Source of the DNA: Vitis vinifera
Taxonomy: Eukaryota > Streptophyta > Magnoliopsida > Vitales > Vitaceae
Reading direction: 5' to 3'
NCBI RefSeq assembly: GCF_030704535.1
Contig: NC_081807.1
Coordinates: 3,575,001 to 3,639,000, forward strand
Length of the DNA stretch: 64,000 bases
Part shown: in pieces, positions 35,501 to 46,626 of the stretch
Layout: each line of letters opens with the position of its first letter
Position numbering within the stretch: the stretch's first letter is position 1
Program-made: the position numbers and the translations under genes
The notes under the pieces: generated by a model
What the model was told of the DNA's origin: nothing
Databases searched by the model: none
What the model saw: the letters and a program-made list of their open reading frames with translations, nothing else

Positions 35501-36111
35501 CAGCAACATGTGCCTATGATGTTTACTGCTTTGGGAAGGTGTTACTTGAGCTAGTAACAGGTAGGCTGGGAATTAGCGCGTCCAATGATGCCCAGGTGAA
35601 GGAATGGTTAGATCAAACGCTACCTTGCATCAGTATATATGACAAGGAACTTGTTCAGAAGATTGTGGACCCTTCTTTGATTATAGATGAGGATCTGTTA
35701 GAGGAAGTGTGGGCCATGGCCATTGTTGCCAGATCTTGCCTCAATCCCAAGATTTCAAGGCGGCCCCTCATGAGGTACATTCTTAAAGCTTTGGAAAACC
35801 CTCTGAAGGTAGTAAGGGAAGAAAACTCCAGTTCTGCGAGGCTTAAGACAACCTCTTCTAGAGGGTCTTGGAATGCTGCTCTATTTGGTAGCTGGCGTCA
35901 CAGCTCATTGGATGTGGCGGCTAATCCAGTGGCAGCCTCCACCCATAGAATAGAGGGAACCAGTAGCTTAAAACAGTCAGGAACCACAGGTTCTCAAGGA
36001 AGTGGCCAAAATGGTGGGGGTGACCATTCCTCCTCCCAAAGAAGACATTCCAAGGAGGTATTCCCCGAACCTTCTAGCATGCAAAACGTAGAGAGACATG
36101 ACGAGAACTAG
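29542..36111 (+). CDS. LRR receptor-like pseudokinase, At2g16250-like
   Basis: Exons 29542-31496, 33182-33310, 34898-34920 and 35492-36111 join in frame to give 908 residues. Order: signal peptide (hydrophobic VVTFGLLLVVLLLLV), LRR cap with CWFWRGVQC, about ten LRRs with the plant LxGxIP signature, a transmembrane helix (about 447-470), a Pro-rich juxtamembrane stretch, then a kinase-like domain from about 511. Lys551 (VIKRID) is kept. The glycine loop is HGHSGDLYWG, the catalytic loop reads HRDVQASS where active kinases have HRDxKxxN, and LGS stands where DFG is expected. This predicts a pseudokinase that signals by binding, not phosphorylation. Layout and length match Arabidopsis At2g16250 from memory. 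Met at 29542 is preferred over an in-frame Met at 29497 because the signal peptide follows it directly. Confidence 0.92.
31497..33181 (+). other. Intron 1 of the LRR receptor-like gene
   Basis: GT at 31497 and AG at 33180-33181 keep the HRD codon in frame across the junction. The segment about 32060-32650 reads like decayed coding sequence: NTNFFRMVAR resembles the NTKFFHRxAN block between endonuclease and reverse transcriptase in plant L1 elements. The match is too short to be sure. Confidence 0.5.
33525..34042. repeat. Intronic tandem duplication, period about 259 bp
   Basis: Two head-to-tail copies in intron 2 share TTAGGAATGTT, GCCTGAT, CCATAATG, GGCTGTTACTTGAA and AAAAGCCAAATATTATTC at a constant offset (AGGAATGTT at 33542 and 33801). 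Divergence is moderate. Confidence 0.85.
34199..34837. repeat. Second intronic tandem duplication, period 319 bp
   Basis: Two copies (34199-34517 and 34518-34837) are very similar, with identical blocks such as ACAGCCTATAGTAGAGCCAG and ACCATGATGGCTAGCTTTAT. They lie immediately downstream of the first duplication in the same intron, before a 23-bp microexon (34898-34920). Confidence 0.9.
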
Positions 36112-37000
36112 CAGAGCAGTTAATTGTTCTTAATTCTTTGTTAATAACACAGCAGGCGCCCCATTTGAGTGCCCTGCTCCACGCCCCAAAACACTCCTAT
36201 TGTTTTCGGAGTTTTGGGGTTTCAATCCATTTTTGTTCTTACATGGGGGTGTTTAAAAGGTGAACAGTCCTTCAAAGGGGGTCTGAATAGTGAAGATTGA
36301 AGGGAGATGTTGCCTCCAGGACAGTAGTTTTAGTTGTGGAATGGGTCTTGAAAGAGAATCTATGGAGAAGGTTGTCTCTGGCAGTTGTGGTTCAATTTGT
36401 TTTAGGGGCTTGTTTATTGCTACAACAAGCCAAATCGTTTTTTTCCCCTATTTTTTTTTTAAATCTGTAATTGATCTTTGTTTCTAGTCCTTGTGGAATG
36501 TAAATTGTAACCTTTGGGGGCCTTTTCTTGGGTGGAATCAGATTTTCATTTTTGTTATTCTTGAGAAAGGAAAGACAGAAGAAAGATTTATACCAATTCT
36601 AAAGCACTGAATTCTTAGAACTGTTTAAATTTGATGATGATATTGGTGTACTAGTTTGTTCTTAATGCCCAAGTAGTATAGGCTTTTGCCCCAGGCTCTC
36701 TGAACTCTTCTCCACTGAACTGTGGCCCTGAAAGCTCTAGATTTTGTGAAAAATTTTACAACATCCATCTGCAAATTATATTGCATCCAAATAAAGGAGA
36801 CAGGCCCAAAGGAATTAAAAGGAGGGTCCTACATTTTGAAATGTCATAGTTATAAATGCTTGAAGTTGATAATCATAATATTGGTGAATTGGCTTGTTCT
36901 TCTCGAACACATTGTATACAAAGTTCTGCAAAAAATTTACCGTGTGAAGGTTCAAAAGAAACAATGAAAGGAAAATGGAAAAAGGTATGAAGGTGGAAAA
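36112..37000. other. 3' flank of the LRR gene and spacer to tRNA-Gln
   Basis: The first 400-500 bp are the likely 3' UTR; the sequence is of gene-like composition up to about 36560. No further gene was found before the tRNA. Confidence 0.5.
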
Positions 37001-37072
37001 AGGTCCCACCGAGATTTGAACTCGGGTTACTGGATTCAGAGTCCAATGTCCTGACCACTAGACCATGGGACC
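37001..37072 (-). tRNA. tRNA-Gln (anticodon CTG)
   Basis: The minus strand folds as a complete 72-nt cloverleaf. The acceptor GGTCCCA pairs with TGGGACC, the D arm is GTCT/GGAC, and the anticodon stem TTGGA/TCCAG encloses loop CTCTGAA (anticodon CTG, reading CAG). The T arm is CCGAG/CTCGG with loop TTCAAAT, and the discriminator base is T. There is no intron. A T run on the minus strand (36997-37001) directly follows and would serve as Pol III terminator. It reads divergently from the mTERF gene. Confidence 0.97.
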
Positions 37073-37123
37073 ATTTGTTGTTGTGTTCCAACCACCTTTT
37101 TGATAGAGGAAATAGACTCATTG

Positions 37124-37283
37124 AAACGACGTCGTTTAATCCCTAGCCATCTGATTGAAATTTGAAATGACGACGTTGTTTTCTTCCGTCTCGTCGGCTG
37201 TGGCAGCCCAGAGCAATGTCGTTTTAGAATTTTTCACTTTTTGCAGAAATGACGTCATTTTGATATGATACGACGCCGTTTTT
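37124..37283. promoter_or_regulatory. Cluster of ACGT-core palindromes upstream of mTERF
   Basis: Two perfect 14-bp palindromes, AAACGACGTCGTTT (37124-37137) and AAATGACGTCATTT (37247-37260), lie with weaker relatives ATGACGACGTTG (about 37167), ATGTCGTTTT (about 37216) and ACGACGCCGTTTTT (37270-37283) in 160 bp, ending about 60 bp before the mTERF start codon. TGACGTCA is the classical TGA-bZIP site. A similar motif occurs between NDUFS8 and NFD6. Confidence 0.6.
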
Positions 37284-37344
37284 AGGGAAGTAACTCATGA
37301 GTTAGGCACCTGTCGCGGCAGTCTAATCCATTTCTGAGCTAAAG

Positions 37345-40300
37345 ATGCTGTCCTTTCCACACTACCATCACTCCCCACACCTCCCTAACTATGTCTCCCA
37401 TCACCTCCCTCTTCGCCGGAACCCTAATTTCACCACCGCTCTCCACCTCTGTTCCGCAACCTCCTCTCGAATCTCCGCCTCCTCCTCTTCCTCCTCCGCC
37501 GTTCCCCACCGCAACCAAGAACCCGTTCAACCACCACACACCACAACCACTGAAGAGACTTTCCGAAAACACAACGCCAAATCCACCGCTCTCGTCCTCC
37601 ACCGTTCATCAAATCCAAATCAACAGCGCCAGGAGGCTATACCAGAAGAAGAGAAGCTGAGGATTCTAGAAATGTCTCTAGTGACAAAAAGAACGCCTCA
37701 ATTTCCGGGCTCCATCTACATTCAGCCGTCGCAATCGGAGACTTCGAAGCCTCCTCTGGCCAAACTCTTCAACGGAGAAAGCGATGAAGACGATGACGAG
37801 ATGATAATGCGGGCTCTGGAGATTCGCCGGAATGTAACGGTGGAGATTTTCAAGGAAGCAATGCGGAAGGGCAAGTTTGGGATCACTTACTCCAATAATT
37901 TGGTGTCTAGGTTGCCTGATTTTATTGACTATGTCATGATTGAAGCGGCTTCCATGAAGCAGTTGCCTGAATTCTCCCATTCAACGTTTAATACGCGTGC
38001 CAAGACTGTCATACATGACTCCAATGTGGTGCCACTCATCAGGTACAAGGACTAAAACCGTTGGTGATATTTCTGTTCTTTTGACTGAAGTTGGTGTCGG
38101 TGATTTGGAGTTGTTTGCTAGTTTGTGTAATATATTCTGTGTTGCTGTGCTTATCTCTATGTGGGTTAGGGTGTATATAGGTGGTGGGTATATCGCATTT
38201 GATTGATTTCTTAGACTGGTTGGGCATTGGGTGAGAGAGGGAGTATTTTTTTTACCCTCTTTACTACTTTTTGCTTGTTTCACTTGTATACAACCTGTAT
38301 ACTCTTGCGCTCTTTTTTTTTTTTTTTTAATACAATTTCTTACTTATCAAAAAAAAAAATCTGTGTTGCTGTGCTTGTAACAAATTTCTCAAATTTATCA
38401 GGAACTTTTCTTTGAATGAACGTAAACTGAATTCTGAATACTCAAGATCTTCCAAATGATTATTGGACTATTTCCAAAATGCTTGAATGATGCCAAAGAA
38501 TTGTAGAATGGGAATATATTGTTTTTAACTTTTTATTTTTGTTTTTAAATTTCTTCACCTGCATTCTTTTTATTTCTCCCAAATTCATTGCTTGAGGGCT
38601 TTCTTTCCTTGAATGTATGTTTTCTCTCTCTGGAAGTATTGCTGATATATTCTCTTTGCGTTTCTGAATTTTATTCCTATGGTGAATAATTTTGGAACCA
38701 CAAATTTCTCTCTATAATTTCTAGAAAAGAGGAGTAAAATGTTAGACCATATTATCTCAATCGCAATGGTTGAATCATGTAGGTGGTTGAAACACAATTC
38801 ACTCTCATATCCACGAATTGGAAAGCTAATATGCATGTCAATGGGAAATCTTGAGACTATAAGAGGACTTGTTGAGTGGTTGAAGACAATTCATGTGAGG
38901 GGGGAATTTCTTGGGTTTGTGATCATGAAAGCAGGAGGGGATATTTTGGAGCGCAGCATAGAGGAATTGGATGACATTGTCAGGTATCTAGAGAACAATG
39001 GGGTACGGAGGGATTGGATGGGTAATGTGATGAGCCGATGCCCTCAATTGTTGTCTTACAGCATCGAGGAAGTGAAAACTCGTGTGGGGTTCTACTTGGA
39101 TATGGGTATGAATGAGAAGGATTTTGGCACAATGGTCTTTGATTATCCCAAGGCACTTGGCTACTTTACTCTGGAAGAGATGAACGAAAAGGTATTTGAC
39201 TAATCAGATCTAAGAAACAACTTTAGTCTAATGTGTATAGCAATTCGAGTTTGTTCGGTGAAAACAAATGTTTTAATTTCAAAGTAAAGGAACTCGACTT
39301 CTTGCATCATCATTAATGGAAGTTACTTCCAAGAATTTATGTCCTCATTGTTTACTCTATTCATCCATTATAATGCATTACTTCACTTGTTGTAGCAACA
39401 GAGAATGCAGTGGTAGGTTTTCTTGATTGAAGCTAGTTTTCTTTGTGCAACCTGTCTACATGATCTAAAATGGCATCAGTGGGATGTGGTGTAATCACTT
39501 ACCATTTTGTATGACTTAAAATCGCATGCTTCTCTTGTTCATGTTAGGTTAGTTATCTAAAGGAGTTTGGCCTCAACAATGAAGATGTAGGGAGATTACT
39601 AGCATTTAAGCCGCAACTGATGGGTTGTAGCATTGAGGAAAGATGGAAGCCTTTTGTTAAGTATCTGTACTACCTTGGGGTTTGCCGAGAGGGTATGAGG
39701 AGAATGCTTATCATCAAACCAATGGTTTTTTGTGTTGATTTAGAGAAAACCATTGTACCAAAGGTATGCAATATATGTATGAGTGAGTTTTATTTTGAAT
39801 GTCTAGTCAACTTGTGCGACCTAGTTAAGTTCTGCAGTTAATTTATTAAGACAGATTTGTTTTCCTCTTTGAAGGTACGGTTTTTTCAGGACATAGGCAT
39901 TCGAGATGATGCCATTGGTAACATGCTTGTTAAGTTTCCTCCATTACTAACATACAGCCTCTACAAGAAAATTCGCCCAGTGGTTTGTGCTTTTCATTTC
40001 TCCTCCATTTGTTTTGATTTTTCCTAGCATATAATGTTATTTCTTCAACAACTCGTCGGATTAGATAATCCAACTTTTGAATTTTGTATATGTTAATATG
40101 TTTAACTCCAATTTGGAATTTATTTGTCTTTTTTTAGTTTAATCTTTAAATAAGATGGTAGGAAAATGGAAGATTCATATAACTAACTGCTAAATCTGTG
40201 ATGGAAATTCTTTAATTTAACTCAAACGAACATGTAGGTTGTTTATTTTCTTCCTCACTCACTTTATCACTTGAGAAGAACCAAGTACAAAAGTAACTAT

Positions 40301-41687
40301 TCAGCTATTCCTGATTATTTGGGTTGAATGCATTGAGAACAAGCTATAATATTCTCATTTGTCATTCATTTCTTTTTGCTCCTCATCTGGTATTTGTTGT
40401 TCATGCTGTCTTTCTGTAACTGCATTTCACCTGTGGAACTAAATTATGAGTCAGTACCATAATTATAATTTATTGAGCTAGGATTGATGCCCGCTATGTT
40501 TAAAGAATTCTATCTCAAAGGGAATTTATTTAACAACATTTGACTGGAAATACATTTCTATTGATGATTTCTGTCCACATTAAAAAAATGTTCTGGTACC
40601 TTGGCATAAAATGATAACTTTTCCATCCCCTGCAACATTAACCCTTAGCAAAAGACCTAAATACCTAATGAACATTCAATAATCTGCCTTCTGAATGTCA
40701 CACAGGTCATTTTCTTGATTACTAAAGCTGGAGTCAGCCGGAAAGATATTGCAAAGGTAATAGCTCTGGGACCTGAGCTCTTGGGATGCAGTATTGTGCA
40801 TAAGCTGGAGGTTAACGTGAAGTACTTTCTCTCACTTGGAATACCCCTTCAAATACTGGGTGAGATGATAGCTGATTTTCCCATGCTACTGCGGTACAAT
40901 ATAGATGTCCTCCGTCCCAAGTACCGTTATCTGCGTAGAACTATGGTTCGCCCTTTGAAGGATCTCATTGAGTTTCCAAGGTAAAATTTGACAACCTAGT
41001 TTCCTTTACTATATTGCTTGAAATTAGATTAGTTGTCTAGCCATCATAAGGAAGGCTTATTTGAATCAAATGAGAGCAACGTCTCAACATCTCAGAAATG
41101 AGTTGATAAACTTTTAAACCTTCAATGTGCAGAAACTATCCTAGTTTTGGCTTGAAAGAATATTAGTCCTTTTTTGTTGTGGCAATTGTTATCTATTAAA
41201 GAAGCTATTGGTAATCTTTGCCAATAAGAAAATGAAAAATATTGTGACTAGTCTTTTATCCAATTTAATCTCTCTTGTAGAGACCTCCCTTTGCCCTTTA
41301 GATGAGCCTTGTTCCTTTCAAGTTTCTGACCCTGGCTTCAATGAAACCATTTGCAGGTTTTTCAGCTATTCTCTAGATGACCGAATAATTCCAAGGCACA
41401 AGGCTCTTGTGGAGAACCGGGTAAATTTTAAACTGCGCTACATGTTGGCAATCTCTGATGAAGAGTTTGCTCGAAGGGTTGAAGCTGCAGTGGAAAGGCG
41501 TAGTAGATTTGAATCCGGTCTCATGAGTAGCACTCTCTCTGATTCCCAAACAACTAATGACTCTTTGGAAAACCGGACATTAGTAGATTTTTGTGGCAGA
41601 GAGGTTGCTTTTTCTGAGTGTCAAACAAGCGAAAACCAAGTTAGTTCTTCAAAAAATGAGGATGCTCAAAGCTTTTCTTCAGAATAA
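37345..41687 (+). CDS. Organellar mTERF family protein, MTERF2/EMB2219-like
   Basis: Six exons (37345-38042, 38783-39191, 39548-39763, 39875-39982, 40706-40980, 41357-41687) join in frame to 678 residues. The N-terminus is Ser/Arg/His/Pro-rich and poor in acidic residues, as in a chloroplast or mitochondrial transit peptide. From about residue 235 the protein consists of mTERF repeats with the characteristic LxxxGVxxxxIxxxxxxxPxLL pattern, for example DIAKVIALGPELLG and EMIADFPMLLRY. The C-terminal FPRFFSYSLDDRIIPRHKAL is typical of plant mTERFs. mTERF proteins bind organellar nucleic acids and act in transcription termination, intron splicing or ribosome assembly. Length and C-terminus recall Arabidopsis EMB2219 (MTERF2, plastid), but the exact orthologue is a guess. 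Intron 1 carries a LINE insertion. Confidence 0.93.
38153..38359 (+). mobile_element. 5'-truncated L1-type LINE tail with 17-bp target duplication
   Basis: A 207-bp insertion in mTERF intron 1 ends TTACTTATC plus a poly(A) tail. The same tail ends the LINE at about 57985-58671. It is flanked by an exact 17-bp duplication, TCTGTGTTGCTGTGCTT (38136-38152 and 38360-38376). This is the hallmark of target-primed reverse transcription. The identity of the duplication suggests a recent insertion. It lies in the sense orientation of the gene. Confidence 0.85.
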
Positions 41688-42614
41688 ATCTTGAGGAATA
41701 TTTTAGTTCCTCATGGCTTGCACATACCCATTTTGTAAAATGTATATACCTCGTTAATATAAGGTAATATAATAATCCTCTCTCTCTCTCCCTCACTCTC
41801 TCTCTCTTTGCTATACCTGTATCAAATTTGTTGATGTGGGTGGATGAATGAAATTTGAGGAAGAAATGATCGAGAATATACGCATATTTGAAAGAAAGAG
41901 GGTTGAAGAAGAAATGATTGGGAATTTGCATATTTAAAAAAGTAAAAGTAAATATCTTAAATCTCTTAGCAGTCCCTACTAAGTTACTAACTTCTCTCTC
42001 CTGCCCCACCAAAAATGGAGATTCTCATATCTCAGTAACCCCCACTGAGGCGCTGGAGAAACATTTCTAGCCTCACTGCTGTCAAAAGGCCACTTCAATG
42101 GTGGTCCTCTGTGAATTTCAGGGCAGTTGCCTTTCAATGAAGATTCTTCAAAAGCCACAAGAGAAACAGTGAGAGGCTATTACTCCCTCAAAACCCAACA
42201 GAAATCCTTCAGAAACCTCACAAAGCGGCAGTGGGAGGTTGTCACTCTCCCCAAACTTAACAATTGCAGCAATCAATAGCTCATTTTATATGCAATGAGC
42301 ACCTGAGCATCTCTTATGAACAAACAAAAGAAACACAATACGCTGGTGCAACAACTGAGAGTATTTTCAGCTTATAACAAGCTGCAAAATGTAATCATAT
42401 AAAAGAGAAGCAGAACAAGTGGCACATTTGATCTGTAAAAGGCAGAATCAGAAGAAAAATGAGGGCTATTTGTTATTTAGTCTATGGAGTCCACTGGATG
42501 AATTTCCAATAATTACCTACAAAATTTTCATAAAAGAAACTTGACATATATAAATAAACGTACCCCCAAGTGTTACATCTTATATCCAAAACATTAAATG
42601 CAAGGAAAAGAAAC
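41688..42614. other. Convergent spacer between mTERF and bL27m
   Basis: This holds the 3' UTRs of both genes, a (TC)n microsatellite at about 41777-41810, and unassigned sequence. The phrases GTGAGAGGCTATTACTCCCTC and GTGGGAGGTTGTCACTCTCC near 42171 and 42231 look like a small diverged repeat. No further gene was found. Confidence 0.5.
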
Positions 42615-43237
42615 TTAAACAGTTGTCTTGAGCCTAGGAGCAGCAGCATCTGCATAGACAGGGTGAAGTACATGCCCGTCTTTGGGCTCAACATGTACCC
42701 ACTTCCGTCCACTGAGCTTGTGTTTCTCAAACTTAACACAACCTTCTTTCAGAGCATATAGGGTGTGATCCTTTCCAATTCCAACGTAGTTTCCTGGATG
42801 GAAACGGGTGCCACGTTGACGAACAATAATGTTCCCAGGTATCACTCTCTGCACAAGGAACAGAGAATTTTACGGTTAGTGAAGAACTAAGGTTGGTCTG
42901 GTCATGGCTTTCATTTAGCGCTAACTCTTACCTCTCCACCAAATTTCTTCACCCCAAGATTCTTGGGTTTGGAGTCCCTTCCATTCTTTGTGGATCCTGC
43001 TGTCTTTTTGGAGGCCCATCGCATGAAAATTAAACCCAATCCTTCTCCAGAGACATCTAAATTCAGTAGTATAAAAGCATTATTAGACACTGCAAACTAA
43101 TGCTCTCATGAAGTTCATAAGTACCATTCCTGAAGAAGCGATATGAAAACTGTACCACTAGCACTTCTGTAAACAGGCAGGTTTGTAACCAGCTCCTTGA
43201 TATTCATTCTTTTGCAAAATAGTGTTGCAAGATTCAT
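42615..43237 (-). CDS. Mitochondrial large-subunit ribosomal protein bL27m
   Basis: Coding exons 43156-43237, 42932-43056 and 42615-42848 (minus strand) give 146 residues. The L27 core is clear: [20 protein letters not shown], then [27 protein letters not shown], and [16 protein letters not shown]27 sits at the peptidyl-transferase centre of bacterial-type ribosomes. The N-terminus [19 protein letters not shown] and the match to plant mitochondrial L27 proteins as I remember them argue for the mitochondrial form. The start is fixed by an acceptor (43262-43263) just upstream in the leader. A non-coding first exon ends at a GT donor at 45081-45082, giving an intron of about 1.8 kb in the 5' UTR, so the transcription unit reaches about 45200. 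Confidence 0.93.
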
Positions 43238-43261
43238 TGTGTCTGAATGGGATAAAGCAAC

Positions 43262-45082
43262 CTGAAAAGAAGCTCCCACATAATTTACATGTCAATAAAT
43301 GAGTTTTGGTGAAGCCAATCTACAGAAAACCATATGTGACTACTCTGTTGAAGCATGGGGATAACACCAATCCTCCAGCAGGTTAGTTTTGGGACCAAAA
43401 CAGTTAATGTATGAAATGATAAAAAATTTATTACAAACTTTGTTTTAACCCAAATGAATATGTCATTGGGTGATAATCTAATTTGTTGTAAATCTAGCCT
43501 CAACTATATGTGCAAGCTTTTTTGATAATTGCCCCTTCTCCCACTCCTGTTTCTTGCCACTGAGGCAACTAAGAGCTAGGAGCAAGGAACAAAATAAGCA
43601 TAAAACATCCACATGGATTAACTGTAATGCGAGATAAATAGATAAAGTGCCACCAACCATGTATGCCATATCTCACATGGCAAAACCCCCACAATATTAT
43701 CCAAATCAGTTAAGACGACTTATGAAATACACAATTGAACAAGCTAAATTCCCTATTAAGAATTTTCTGGTATTTCAAGAACTATTTCCTCCTAACAACA
43801 TGAGAAAGCAAAAGATTATCCACTAAATCTTGCAGTTCACCACTAAAATTTTGGTTATCACAAGCAAATGAAATTCTAGAGTTTCTAAGATGAACTACTT
43901 AATGGATTTCCAAGGATCAAGAATCAATTCATTGGCATGACGTGCTCATACAAATCAATAGCAATTAATAGTTGACTACGGTAATCCTATCAAGTGCGAA
44001 TACACCAGATCCACCCCCGCATGTGGATGTTACAAGCAAAAATGATTAAGGCATCAGGTCCATTCAACTGCATCCAGAACCCCAGAATAGTACTTGCACT
44101 GGGTAATGGCAATGGTGATATTGTGAGGAATCTTACATGAAGGTCAGAAAATGTTGACATATGACATCATAATTCAGCTAGTCCACCAAGTCACCTCTTT
44201 TAAAATAGCTTCTCCTTGAGTTTTATCAGACCACAAATACACAATACTCAAGTTCACCTTCAAAGGGACCTTCTAAAGCCAAAGAAAAGGCAACTACATT
44301 TTCTTTCCCAAACATAATTTTCAAAATGATAGTTTCTTCCTAGACCAAGGCCAATATCTTACATAAAACAACAGGGGTCATCCTTGATTCATGGAAACTC
44401 CAAAAATGAAGAAAACGATATCATCCAGACAAATAAAGAGAATCCAAAAACAATACAAATGTAAATCATTTGAACATAATGGGGAAACCTAAGGAAAACC
44501 TTATGCTGAAGTGTGTGAAAATGAATGCTAATCCTCTTGACCAATGAGAAGAATCTAAATGTGAAGGTATCTGATTTAAAACATTGATTTTTTGCTGCTT
44601 GGAAGCCGAGAAAACAAAATCCCCCACTTCAATAAATACCTAACTACTAACCATTGAGATTAGTAGATAAAATTTCTTAGCTAAGGAAGTTTGTACCCGA
44701 ATCCTTGAAAACAAAACTCAAAATTTTATTTTCTCTTCCTTTTCCAAAATTTTCTCACCAACCAAACAGTACATAACTATCACGAAAACAAAAGAAAATC
44801 CCTCGCTAAGAAATTTTAAGCTGCATGTCCTATAAAAAATCACATCCCTGAGCATTTCCAAATGCACAATTACATTAAAGGAAAAAAAAATCAGAGCACA
44901 AAGAAACTTCAAAATCTTTTATTAGAAGTTAATCTTCAACATTGATAACAAATCCGAGTCTCAAGTAGCACACCCCAGATCATCCCGAGTTACGGATATT
45001 AATTAACAGAAAAACTAGTAAAAAAATCGAAAATCGTGAATAGAGATTTGGATGAATATGAATCAGAGAGTGAGAGAGTCAC
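43262..45082 (-). other. 5' UTR intron of bL27m
   Basis: The donor reads CCG then GTGACTC on the minus strand (intron start 45082) and the acceptor reads TTTTCAG (ending 43262). The interior has no exon-like sequence that I can support. Long leader introns are common in plant housekeeping genes and often raise expression; for this gene that is inference. Confidence 0.6.
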
Positions 45083-45199
45083 CGGATCTTCGTTGTCGGC
45101 GGTGGTTGTCTCCGGTTAAGGAATTCCTTCGAATGCAGAGGGAGGCGAGTCGAAGTTTGAACCGGGACGAGGCCAATTCTACACTTCATACAGCTGAAC

Positions 45200-46626
45200 C
45201 CTGCTCCGGTCGATGGGCTCGTTGATATTTTTCTTCCCAAAATATCCCTATAATATCACTTATTTACCATCATATTTAGTATCTTTATTTTATATTTTAT
45301 ATATATTGGAAAATAATGAATTACCGGGGTAAGTATTAATTTTTTATTATATAATTAAAGATTATGTAAATAAATGATTTGACCTGCCTGAGCCTCTATG
45401 TAATAAAAAATTAAATTTAAGAATCCTTAAAATGTGAAAATATAAGTGTGATCAAATTTAAGGTTATGTTTGGTGCTCGAAAAATGTCAAAGAAAGAAAG
45501 AAAAAATTTAAAAAAAATAATATTTTTATATTTGATTTTATTATAATTTTTGTAAAAAAATTTAATATAATTAAAATTAATTAAAAATTTATATATTTTA
45601 AAATTATTTAATCTTTATATAATGAATGAAATAAATTTAATGAAACATATAAAAATAGTTTATCAATTTTAAATTTATTTTTTACTTTCCCACCTTTTTT
45701 TCTTTCCTTCTTTCTTTCCTTCCACTTTTTTTTTTCTTTTCTTCTCCTCACATTTTCTCCCAAATTGTCCGAGAACCACACTAGCATAAGTTCATAAAAC
45801 AGTTCAACTTTCTTTTTCATATTTTCTCTTTGTCCCCTCTTCTTGACCAGATTCTCAACTATGATGTGAACTGACAAAGTTCTCCAGCGGTCTTTGCTAT
45901 ACTGCTTTCTAATATTTTATAAAACAAAAATTTATTTGAAATGTAATTTTTTATTTAAGCCTAAAAATTTATTTAACCAAAAATTGAATCAAAACATTCT
46001 TCGTGAAAATAACCAATCCCACTTTTAAAACCCATTTCATAATGATTTTAAAAAACGTTTCTAATTTTCTTAACACTTGAAAATTTTTATCATTCAAATG
46101 TTAAAACAATTAAACATTTTTTTAAATTATTACCACACACATTTTTAGTGTTTAATTATAAAAAAAGACAGAAAAAAACTTTTGAAACCTCATTTTAATA
46201 TTTAATGTTGCCAAAAAACCTCATTTCTACAAGAAAACACTTCAAACCCTTCCCCAAGTCACGTCCCAAAGGGCCTCCAAAAGCAGTGTGATCAGATCTG
46301 TAATATAAAACAAATATGTATATATAAACAGAAAATCATGCTTAAGTTAGTAGTCCTCTACCATAGTGGGCATTTGGGGAACAGCCACAGTAAAATAAAA
46401 TTAATTAAGACCAGATGAAGTTATCACCTCCTAGCAAAAAGATACAAGACCCAGTTATCAAACAACCCTATGGGGGCACATCCTAACAGCCAATCTAATC
46501 CCGTAAGTTGCCTAAGGCATATATTCCCCCAAAATCAGTGGTGTTACTGGGGACATGAATGAACTCAATAGAGTGTCCAATCTAAGAATTTTTTTTTGAT
46601 AATATATGATAGGTATGCTCTGTAAT
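45200..46626. other. Intergenic spacer between bL27m and PheRS alpha
   Basis: This is AT-rich DNA containing the family B MITE-like repeat at 45472-45786 and, at the right, probable 3' UTR of PheRS alpha (about 46300-46626). No other gene was found. Confidence 0.5.
45472..45786. mobile_element. MITE-like repeat, family B copy 2
   Basis: Left end GTTATGTTTGGTGCTCGAAA and the reverse complement of the right end (TATGCTAGTGTGGTTCTCGG) are imperfect inverted repeats. The core has CTCACATTTTCTCCCAAA, as in the copy at 16151-16323. Confidence 0.5.

Noticed and set aside
37339-37602. Gly-rich minus-strand frame at the mTERF start
   Set aside because: It is the antisense reading of the Pro/Ser-rich transit peptide region.
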